Origin: Pseudoduganella violaceinigra DSM 15887 | Lineage (GTDB): Bacteria > Pseudomonadota > Gammaproteobacteria > Burkholderiales > Burkholderiaceae_D | Reading direction: 5' to 3' | Length of the DNA: 64,000 bases | Assembly: GCF_000425385.1 (NCBI RefSeq) | Contig: NZ_KE384359.1 | Location: forward strand, 237,406-301,405 | Part shown: one piece after another, positions 10,149 through 16,833 of the stretch | Layout: each line of letters starts with the position of its first letter | How positions within the stretch are numbered: position 1 is the stretch's first letter | Made by a program: the position numbers and the translations under genes | The notes under the pieces: generated by a model | What the model was told of the DNA's origin: nothing | Seen by the model: only the letters and a program-made list of their open reading frames with translations | Database searches by the model: none

Positions 10149-11666
10149 ATGCTATTTAACTCATTCAGTTTCCTGTTGGGTTTTTTGCCGGCCGCCCTGA
10201 TCGCTTATTTTGTGCTGGCGCGCCGCCATCCCTCCTGGGGCATTGCCTGGCTGGCGCTGGCGTCCTTCGTGTTCTACGGCTGGTGGGATGTGCGCTACGT
10301 GCCGCTGCTATTGGCTTCCGCCACCGGCAATTACGCCTGTTCGCTGGCGATCCGGCATGCGCAAGGCAAGGCGCGCCGGCGCTGGCTGGCCGGCGCGGTG
10401 GCGGCTAACCTTCTGCTGCTGGGCTACTACAAATACGCCAACTTCTTCTACACCAGCCTGACCGGCCAGCATGCCGAGGTGCTGCAAGTCGTGCTGCCGA
10501 TCGGCATCTCGTTCTTCACCTTTACGCAGATCGCCTTTCTGGTCGACAGCGCGCGCGGCTTCGTGCAGGAAGGGCGCTTCATCCACTACCTGCTGTTCGT
10601 CAGTTATTTCCCGCACCTGGTGGCAGGGCCTGTGCTGCACCACAAGGAAATGATGCCGCAGTTCGCCGACCCGAAGAATGCCGTGCCGCGCGCCGATAAT
10701 TTCTCGGTCGGCGGCACCATCTTCATCATTGGCCTGGCCAAGAAAATGCTGCTGGCCGACTCCCTGGCGCCGTATGCCAACGCGCTCTTTGCCGCGCCCG
10801 GCGCGCCGACGCTGCTGGTGGCCTGGGGCGGGGTGCTGGCGTACGCCTTCCAGCTGTATTTTGATTTTTCCGGCTATTCGGATATGGCGATCGGCCTGTC
10901 GCGCATGTTCGGCATCAACCTGCCGCTGAATTTCAATTCGCCCTACAAGGCAGCCAATATCATTGAATTCTGGCGCCGCTGGCATATGACCTTGTCGCGC
11001 TTCCTGCGCGACTACCTGTACATCCCGCTGGGCGGCAACCGCCACGGCGCCTGGCGCGCCCGGTTGAATCTGATGATCACCATGGTGCTGGGCGGCCTGT
11101 GGCACGGGGCCAGCTGGAATTTCGTGCTGTGGGGCGCGCTGCACGGCGCCTACCTGGTGCTCGCCCGCGCCTGGCAGGCACTGGCCGGGCGCCTGGGCTG
11201 GCGCGGCGGCAATGCCGGGCGTCTGGCCGGCTGGGCGCTGACCTTTGCCGCCGTGCTGCTGGCCTGGGTCTTCTTCCGCGCGGCGGACCTGCCGTCGGCG
11301 CTGCGCATCGTCGCCGGCATGGCCGGGCAGCACGGCGTCGCGCTGCCCGATGCCGTCGGCAGCCGCCTGGGCGCCCTGGGCCAGTGGCTGCTGCAGCATG
11401 GCGTCGGCTGGTCCCTGGGCGGCGGCGCGCAATTCATCGAGACCTGGAGCTGGGTGGCCGCCGCCGGCCTGGTGGCATTCTGCGCGCCCAACACGCAGCA
11501 AATCATGCACCGCTTCGCACCCGCGCTGGACCATGACGGCCTGGCGCCACCGGCGCGCCTGGCATGGGTGCCGGTGCAAAGCCATGCGCTGATGACCGGC
11601 ATGCTGGCGGTGCTCTGCCTGCTGGCCTTGGCGCGCCCCAGCGAATTCCTTTACTTCCAGTTCTGA
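10149..11666 (+). CDS. MBOAT family membrane O-acyltransferase (AlgI/DltB-like)
   Basis: A 505-aa polytopic inner-membrane protein of the MBOAT family, members of which pass acyl (often acetyl) groups across the membrane to cell-surface polymers. Diagnostic stretches are FRRWHMTLSR-type (here WRRWHMTLSRFLRDYLYIPLGG) and GGLWHGASWNFVLWG with the family's conserved active-site His. About ten membrane helices are visible. The next gene starts 3 nt after this stop and encodes an SGNH-like partner, the usual MBOAT/AlgJ-AlgX or DltB-DltD type pairing. The acceptor polymer cannot be told from the sequence; no alginate genes are present. Confidence 0.9.
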   Translation: MLFNSFSFLLGFLPAALIAYFVLARRHPSWGIAWLALASFVFYGWWDVRYVPLLLASATGNYACSLAIRHAQGKARRRWLAGAVAANLLLLGYYKYANFFYTSLTGQHAEVLQVVLPIGISFFTFTQIAFLVDSARGFVQEGRFIHYLLFVSYFPHLVAGPVLHHKEMMPQFADPKNAVPRADNFSVGGTIFIIGLAKKMLLADSLAPYANALFAAPGAPTLLVAWGGVLAYAFQLYFDFSGYSDMAIGLSRMFGINLPLNFNSPYKAANIIEFWRRWHMTLSRFLRDYLYIPLGGNRHGAWRARLNLMITMVLGGLWHGASWNFVLWGALHGAYLVLARAWQALAGRLGWRGGNAGRLAGWALTFAAVLLAWVFFRAADLPSALRIVAGMAGQHGVALPDAVGSRLGALGQWLLQHGVGWSLGGGAQFIETWSWVAAAGLVAFCAPNTQQIMHRFAPALDHDGLAPPARLAWVPVQSHALMTGMLAVLCLLALARPSEFLYFQF

Positions 11667-11668
11667 CC

Positions 11669-12868
11669 ATGGCGCGCCATCCCTATCGTCGCTACCTGCT
11701 GAGCCTGGCCAGCGCCATGCTGGCGGGCATCCTCCTGGTGGTGGCCACCGTGCTGGTGGCCGACCCCTATGGCTTGTACGGCATGCTGCGGCGGCCGGGC
11801 CTGAATGCCGACAAGCCTTCGCCCAAGCGCTTTCGCAATGAGATCAAGCTGGCCGGCGCGCGGCGCGTCGCCGCCACCCAGTTCCTGCTGGGCAATTCGC
11901 GCGTGGAAGTCGGCTTCGACCCGGACAGCCCGCAACTGGGCGGCGGCGCCTATAACCTGGGCCTGGCAGGCACCGGCACCATGGTCGCCGCCGGCCAATT
12001 GCAGTACTTGCGCCAGTCGGGCGTGCGGCCCGCGCGCGTCATTGCCGGCATCGATTTCCATGATGCCTTGCTGCGGCCGGGCCAGCGCAGCGTGCGCGAG
12101 CAGCCGATCATGCCGGCCGCCGGCTGGGCATGGCGCTTCGAAAGCCTGTTTTCCCTGGGCGCGCTGCGCGATGCGGCGGCCACCTTTGCCATGCAGGGCG
12201 ACCGCGAGGCGGAAAGCATGACCGGGCGCGGCCTCAATCCCCTGCGCCAGTACGAAACTTTCGCGCGCCACGACGGCTACTACAAGATCTTCCGCCAGCG
12301 GGCCGAGGAAAGCGCCGCCGCGCTGGTGGCCAAGGCGGCCGGCAAGCTGGACCGCGAGGGCGTGCAGGACGAACTGCGCGCCTTGCTGGACGCCGCGGCG
12401 AACGGCAATCCGGGCGTCGACCTGCATTTGATGGTGTACGCTTACCATGCGCAGATGCTGGCGCTGTACGAGGCGAGCGGGCTGTGGCCGCGCTTCGAGG
12501 AATGGAAGACCTTGCTGCTGCAGGAAGTGGAGGCCGCGCGCGCCCGTTACCCGCAGGCGCGCATCGTGGTGCATGATTTCAGCGGCTTCGGCGACTATAA
12601 TTGCGAAGCCATCCCCGGGCCGGGCGAGCAGGGCGCCACGCGCTGGTATTGGGAGGCGGGCCACCAGAAGCCGGCCCTGGGGGAGGAGATGATGCGGCGC
12701 ATGCTGGGCGGGGCGCCGGCCGACGGCTTCGGCATGGCGCTGACCTTGCAGAATCTGGAACAGGACCGCCGCCGCATTGCCACCGAACGCCGCCGCTGCA
12801 TGGCGGCGCAGCCGGCGCTGTTCGCCGAGGCTCGGCAGCTGGTCGCGCAGGCGGCGCGGCGCCAGTAA
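11669..12868 (+). CDS. MBOAT-associated SGNH-like periplasmic protein
   Basis: A 399-aa protein with an N-terminal membrane anchor (about 8-28, LLSLASAMLAGILLVVATVLV), so the rest is periplasmic. A GNSR block (FLLGNSRVEVGFDP) followed by YNLGLAGTG resembles the first block of SGNH/DltD/AlgX-like acyl-transfer partners. The C-terminal part has VVHDFSGFGDYNCE and WYWEAGHQKPALG, conserved in hypothetical proteins paired with MBOAT enzymes. The start at 11669 is directly after the MBOAT stop. The likely role, inferred from pairing, is to take the acyl group delivered by the MBOAT protein and attach it to a surface polymer. Confidence 0.75.
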   Translation: MARHPYRRYLLSLASAMLAGILLVVATVLVADPYGLYGMLRRPGLNADKPSPKRFRNEIKLAGARRVAATQFLLGNSRVEVGFDPDSPQLGGGAYNLGLAGTGTMVAAGQLQYLRQSGVRPARVIAGIDFHDALLRPGQRSVREQPIMPAAGWAWRFESLFSLGALRDAAATFAMQGDREAESMTGRGLNPLRQYETFARHDGYYKIFRQRAEESAAALVAKAAGKLDREGVQDELRALLDAAANGNPGVDLHLMVYAYHAQMLALYEASGLWPRFEEWKTLLLQEVEAARARYPQARIVVHDFSGFGDYNCEAIPGPGEQGATRWYWEAGHQKPALGEEMMRRMLGGAPADGFGMALTLQNLEQDRRRIATERRRCMAAQPALFAEARQLVAQAARRQ

Positions 12869-12883
12869 AACAGGAAGCATGAT

Positions 12884-13150
12884 ATGGAAATGAAGCGCAT
12901 CAATGCAGGCAAGCTGCGCGCCATCGGCTACGACGAGCGCGCCAGAATGCTGCGCGTCGAATTGGACGACGGCAGCGCCATCGACTATGACGGCGTGGGG
13001 CGCGATATCTGGCAGCGCCTGTCCACCACGGGCAGCGCGTGGAGCTTCTACCGCGACAATATCGAGGAAGAATTCACCGGCCGCAAGGGGCGCGCCAAGC
13101 CGCAGGCCGGCACCCGCCCCGCCGGCCTGGACGAGCTGTTCGGCGATTGA
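12884..13150 (+). CDS. KTSC domain protein
   Basis: An 88-aa soluble protein that matches the KTSC domain over residues 8-65: IGYDERARMLRVELDDGSAIDYDGV followed by W..L...GSAWSFYRDNIEEEF. The domain is named for a Lys-Thr-Ser-Cys motif in some members and is linked in the literature to lysyl-tRNA-synthetase-like or RNA-related proteins without proven function. A short basic, Pro-rich linker leads to GLDELFGD at the end. It lies 15 nt after the SGNH-like gene and could be cotranscribed with it; the start has an AGGAAG-type site. Function unknown. Confidence 0.75.
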   Translation: MEMKRINAGKLRAIGYDERARMLRVELDDGSAIDYDGVGRDIWQRLSTTGSAWSFYRDNIEEEFTGRKGRAKPQAGTRPAGLDELFGD

Positions 13151-13168
13151 TTCTGCCAGCCGACAAGC

Positions 13169-13405
13169 TTACATGTCTTTCAGCCCGGTGATGGCGTAGC
13201 CTTTGCTGCCCATTTGCTGGGTCAGCCGGTCAATGTGGTAGGCGGGCAGGCCTTGCACATCGTCGTCGACTTCCAGCGATTGCTCGGCTGGCAACCAGTC
13301 GGTATTGATGGCTTCCTGCGGGATGGGTTTGCCCTCTGGTACGGCGAGGTATGAAAAAATGCCGTCATGTTCGGCACGACGATAGATATCCAGGCGCATC
13401 TTCAT
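13169..13405 (-). CDS. Small conserved hypothetical protein (DUF6139-like)
   Basis: A 78-aa soluble protein beginning MKMRLDIYRRAEHDGIFSYLAVPEG and ending KGYAITGLKDM. It resembles small Oxalobacteraceae proteins that I recall as DUF6139; that name is from memory and not checked. The gene is convergent with the KTSC gene (18 nt apart). Upstream is a purine-rich GGGAGA site consistent with the start at 13405. No catalytic motif or membrane segment is visible. Confidence 0.65.
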   Translation of the reverse strand: MKMRLDIYRRAEHDGIFSYLAVPEGKPIPQEAINTDWLPAEQSLEVDDDVQGLPAYHIDRLTQQMGSKGYAITGLKDM

Positions 13406-13484
13406 CTCCCTTCAACTAGTCCTACGCACAGGCTGGCGTAACGCTTTGATTCTACTCCGCTTGCATGGCGCTGGCCATGCAAGT

Positions 13485-14375
13485 TTAGCGGCTCAGGGAG
13501 CGCAGTACCTCATAATTGATCTGGGTCATCAATTCGTGGCGGCGGCGCACTTCGGCCCGTTTCTTTGACGGAACTTCTTCCAGATCCGGCTCCTGCAGCG
13601 GCGCACAGGCCATTTGCCAGTCGCCATCGGCGCGCTGGTCGGCGCCCAGTTCCTGCCACAGGCTGTCATAGTCCGCCTTGACTTTGCCCTTGCGCAGCGA
13701 CTTGCCGCAGACTGTGCGGTTCAAGTTACCAACCAGAACCAGGTGGTGGCAGCCGCGCGCATGGCCCAGCTGGCTTGCCAGGCGCACCAGCAGGTTTTTG
13801 GGGCGCAGGCCGTGCAGGTCGCGTGTCGCTTCGCGCGCCAGGTCCAGCCCGGCGCCGCATTGCGGACCTTGCACGCAGCCGATGCCGACCTGGCGCAAGT
13901 CGCCTTCCTGGACAAAGGAGAAGGCCAGCGAATACACCAGGCTTCCCTGGCACATCAGCTGCAGCACCAGTTCGCCTTCGCGCTCCATGGGGACGACGGC
14001 GCGCAGTTCGATGGTATAGTGGGCGCCCGATTTTCCCGTAAAGCTAGCGAGCTGCAAGCCGTCGCGTGCCGCCTTGACCACGGCATCGCCCAAGCCCTGC
14101 TGGACGATAAAGCGGTAGTGGTCGCCCAGTGCGGCCAGGCGGCGCCGGCGGCACAGGCGTTTGCTGAGCCAGGGGCGGTAAATCTTGTGGATCAGGCGCG
14201 GCTGTGCCGAAGCCAGTTCGCGCAAGGCCGGGTGGGAGTTGAGTAATTCCAGCCAGCCGCGGGTCAGGCGGGGGGCCGTGATGGCGCGTGCATGCAATTT
14301 CACGGCAGCGGTCATCCGGGACAGGGTCGACTTCGGTTCCAGGCCGGAACGCAGTGTAATTGCGCGCAGATACAT
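13485..14375 (-). CDS. VirK/YbjX family protein (DUF535)
   Basis: A 296-aa protein of the DUF535 (VirK/YbjX) family. Recognisable blocks are SLVYSLAFSFVQEG, GIGCVQGPQCGAG, LRPKNLLVRLASQLG and LVLVGNLNRTV; the C-terminus carries SKKRAEVRRRHELM. In enteric bacteria relatives affect virulence and envelope stress or peptide resistance, but no enzyme activity is proven. It is probably cytoplasmic, as no signal peptide is seen. It is divergent from the MASE1 kinase across an AT-rich spacer, so it may share its regulatory region. Confidence 0.8.
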   Translation of the reverse strand: MYLRAITLRSGLEPKSTLSRMTAAVKLHARAITAPRLTRGWLELLNSHPALRELASAQPRLIHKIYRPWLSKRLCRRRRLAALGDHYRFIVQQGLGDAVVKAARDGLQLASFTGKSGAHYTIELRAVVPMEREGELVLQLMCQGSLVYSLAFSFVQEGDLRQVGIGCVQGPQCGAGLDLAREATRDLHGLRPKNLLVRLASQLGHARGCHHLVLVGNLNRTVCGKSLRKGKVKADYDSLWQELGADQRADGDWQMACAPLQEPDLEEVPSKKRAEVRRRHELMTQINYEVLRSLSR

Positions 14376-14564
14376 TGGCTTATTTCTTTGAAACAGTACG
14401 TTACAATCTGACCATCGTAAATGGCCTGAATTGCCACTGCAATACTGTAATTTTACTTACGTGTTTCACTTATTACTTTCCCTAAGTCAACATATGTTTC
14501 GCCTGGGCTTAATTTAATAGTAAACAAATTAGATACGTTAAACACTTAGTTGTGTTTTTTTCTT
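14376..14564. promoter_or_regulatory. AT-rich divergent intergenic region
   Basis: This 189-bp gap between the DUF535 gene and the MASE1 kinase is markedly AT-richer than the rest of the window, with repeated TACGTTA words (near 14398 and 14535) and long T/A tracts before the kinase ATG. It most likely carries promoters for both genes; I cannot place exact -35/-10 boxes. Neither gene start has a strong ribosome binding site. Confidence 0.5.
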
Positions 14565-16124
14565 ATGCGTTTTGCATTTTTGCTGCCGGCCGCCGGCTTC
14601 ATCGCCGCCTACCTCCTCTTCGACTGGGTCAGCTATGTCGAACCGCTGCTCGGCCTGAATATCACGCCCTGGAATCCGGACACCGCCCTGGGCCTGGTGT
14701 TCTGGCTGGTCTATGGCAGGCGCGCGGCCCTGCCGTGGTTCGCCGCGCTGGTGGCGGGCGATGTGCTGGTGCGCGGCATGCCGGGCGGCATGGCGGGCAC
14801 CCTGCTGAGCGCCGCCTGGCTCACCTGCGGCTATGGCCTGCTGGGCGAAGCGCTGCGGCGCGTCCTGGGCGGCGAAGCGGTCTTCAGTTCGCGCGGCGGT
14901 TTCTACCGCTGGCTGCTGATGGTGGCGGCTGGCACCTTGCTCAATGCCGTGGTCCATATCAGCCTGCTGGCCTGGCTGGGCATGGTGCCGTGGAGCGCAT
15001 GGCTGCGCGCCGCCTGGCGCTTCGGCTTCGGCGACATGGTGGGCGTGGTGGTCAGCATGCCGCTGCTGTGGAAGCTGGCCGACCCGCAGGCCAGGGCGCA
15101 GTTGCGCGAGGCCGCCTGGCAGCCGGAGACGCTGGGCTACCTGGCCCTGGCGACCTGCGTGCTGTGGGCGGTGTTCGGCTATATCGTGACCGCCGAATTC
15201 AAGCACTTCTATTTCCTGTTCCTGCCGCTGATCTGGGCCGCCTCGCGCCAGGGCGTGAATGGCGCCGCGCTGGTGGTGTTCGTGCTGCAGCTGGCGATCG
15301 TGACCCTGATCCGCATCAACCATGCCAACAACATCACCGTCTCCGAGCTGCAGATGCTCGACGCGGTGCTGGCGCTGGTGGGCTTTTTCATCGGCATCGT
15401 GGTCGACGAGCGGCGCCGGGTGGCGGAGGAGCTCAAACAGACCTTGCGCCTGGCGGCCGCCGGCGAAATGGCGGCAGCGCTGGCGCATGAACTGAACCAG
15501 CCGATGACGGCGCTGGCCGTGTACGGCAAGGCTTGCGAGCACCTGCTGGCGCGCGGCGAGGCCGGCGACCTGCTGAAAAACGCGATCGGCCAGATGATCA
15601 ACGAATCGGCGCGCGCGGCCGACGTGGTGCGCCGCCTGCGCGACTTCTTCCGCACCGGCGCCATGCAGCTGGAGACCGTCGGTGCTTCGGCCCTGTTGGC
15701 GGGCATCGTGCAGCAGTTCCGGCCGCAGTTCGCCGAGCACGCGGTGCAGCTCACGGTGTCGGATGTGGCGCCGCTGTCGGTGCAGGTCGACCGCCTGCAA
15801 ATCGAGCTGGTGCTGCGCAACCTCTTGGCCAATGCCCTGGACGCGGTGCGCATGCGCCCGGCCGGCCAGCGCAGCATCGCCGTGACGGCGGAGAATATCG
15901 GCGGCAAGCTGCGCTTCACGGTGGAGGACAGCGGCAGCGGCCTGACGCAGGAGGCGGCGGGGCGCCTGTTCGAGCCCTTCGTCTCGACCAAGGCCACCGG
16001 CATGGGGCTGGGCCTGGTGCTGAGCCGCTCCATCGTGGAGGCCCACGGCGGAACTTTATGGGCTGAAGTTGCCGCCCACGGCATCTTTCGATTTATACTG
16101 CCGGCGCTGGACTCTGGAGAATAG
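14565..16124 (+). CDS. MASE1 sensor histidine kinase
   Basis: A 519-aa inner-membrane histidine kinase. The N-terminal half is a MASE1-type membrane sensor of about eight helices (WNPDTALGLVFWLVYG, FGFGDMVGVVVSMPLLW). The kinase core follows: phosphorylatable His308 in AALAHELNQPMTALA, the N box NLLANALDAV, G1 DSGSGL and G2 GMGLGLVLS. The HELNQP box and the FixJ-like partner gene place it in the FixL/DctB-like kinase group, but there is no PAS or haem domain. ATG at 14565 is preferred over an in-frame TTG at 14550; no clear ribosome binding site is visible for either. The stop is 2 nt from the regulator start. Confidence 0.88.
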   Translation: MRFAFLLPAAGFIAAYLLFDWVSYVEPLLGLNITPWNPDTALGLVFWLVYGRRAALPWFAALVAGDVLVRGMPGGMAGTLLSAAWLTCGYGLLGEALRRVLGGEAVFSSRGGFYRWLLMVAAGTLLNAVVHISLLAWLGMVPWSAWLRAAWRFGFGDMVGVVVSMPLLWKLADPQARAQLREAAWQPETLGYLALATCVLWAVFGYIVTAEFKHFYFLFLPLIWAASRQGVNGAALVVFVLQLAIVTLIRINHANNITVSELQMLDAVLALVGFFIGIVVDERRRVAEELKQTLRLAAAGEMAAALAHELNQPMTALAVYGKACEHLLARGEAGDLLKNAIGQMINESARAADVVRRLRDFFRTGAMQLETVGASALLAGIVQQFRPQFAEHAVQLTVSDVAPLSVQVDRLQIELVLRNLLANALDAVRMRPAGQRSIAVTAENIGGKLRFTVEDSGSGLTQEAAGRLFEPFVSTKATGMGLGLVLSRSIVEAHGGTLWAEVAAHGIFRFILPALDSGE

Positions 16125-16126
16125 CT

Positions 16127-16726
16127 TTGTCAAACCTTACCGTATTCATCGTCGACGACGATCCTTCGCTGCGCGACGCGCTCGGCCTGTTGCTTGGCGT
16201 GCGCGGCTACCGTACCGCTGTTTTCGCTAGCGGCGAAGCGTTCCTGCAGGCCTGGCAGGCCGAGTGGTGCGGCTGCCTGGTGGCCGATATCCGCATGTCC
16301 GGCATGGACGGCCTGACCCTGCAGCGCAAGCTCAATGAAATGGGCTGCCTGCTGCCGGTGATTATCGTCACCGGCCACGGCGACGTGAGTTCGGCGCGCG
16401 AAGCCTTCAAGGCGCGCGCCGTCGATTTCCTGGAAAAGCCGTTCGACGACGACAAGCTGATTGCCGCCATCGAGGAAGCGTTCTCGATGCAGCAGCGCCA
16501 GCGCCAGGACCGCGACCGCCGCAACCAGCGCGACCAGCTGCTGGCCGAACTGACGCCGCGCGAGCGGGAAGTGTTCGAACTGGTGGTGATGGGGCGCCAC
16601 AACCGCGAAATCGCGCCCCAGCTCAATATCAGCGTGCGCACGGTGGAAGTGCACAAGGCCCGCCTGATGGCCAAGCTGGGCGTGGATAATGTGGCCGACC
16701 TGGTGCGCGTGGCGCTGCGCGATTGA
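16127..16726 (+). CDS. FixJ/LuxR-type response regulator
   Basis: A 199-aa response regulator. The receiver domain (about 1-120) has the acidic pocket VDDD at 10-12 and phospho-acceptor Asp54 in LVADIRMSGMDG. The LuxR-type helix-turn-helix occupies about 135-199 (LTPREREVFELVVMGRHNREIA, SVRTVEVHKARLMAKLGV). It is the cognate partner of the upstream MASE1 kinase, from which it is separated by 2 nt. The start is a TTG at 16127, supported by a GGAGA site 6 nt upstream inside the kinase end; no nearby ATG fits. Targets are unknown. Confidence 0.9.
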   Translation: MSNLTVFIVDDDPSLRDALGLLLGVRGYRTAVFASGEAFLQAWQAEWCGCLVADIRMSGMDGLTLQRKLNEMGCLLPVIIVTGHGDVSSAREAFKARAVDFLEKPFDDDKLIAAIEEAFSMQQRQRQDRDRRNQRDQLLAELTPREREVFELVVMGRHNREIAPQLNISVRTVEVHKARLMAKLGVDNVADLVRVALRD

Positions 16727-16727
16727 C

Positions 16728-16826
16728 AGGCCGTTTCAAAATGGCCATGGCGTTGTTGCAGCTCCTTGCCGTGCAGGCGCACTGCCTTCGTCGCTGCGCC
16801 TAGCCACGCCCATTTTGAAACAGCCT
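16728..16826. repeat. Palindromic intergenic element with 17-bp terminal inverted repeats
   Basis: A 99-bp element directly after the regulator stop. Left end AGGCCGTTTCAAAATGG (16728-16744) and right end 16810-16826 are inverted copies with 16 of 17 matches, and partial pairing continues inward. The interior carries its own small palindrome (GTGC-AGGC-GCAC). It has no coding capacity. The form suggests a REP- or MITE-like dispersed element, which may also act as a terminator between the convergent genes. Confidence 0.7.
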
Positions 16827-16833
16827 CTAAGGC

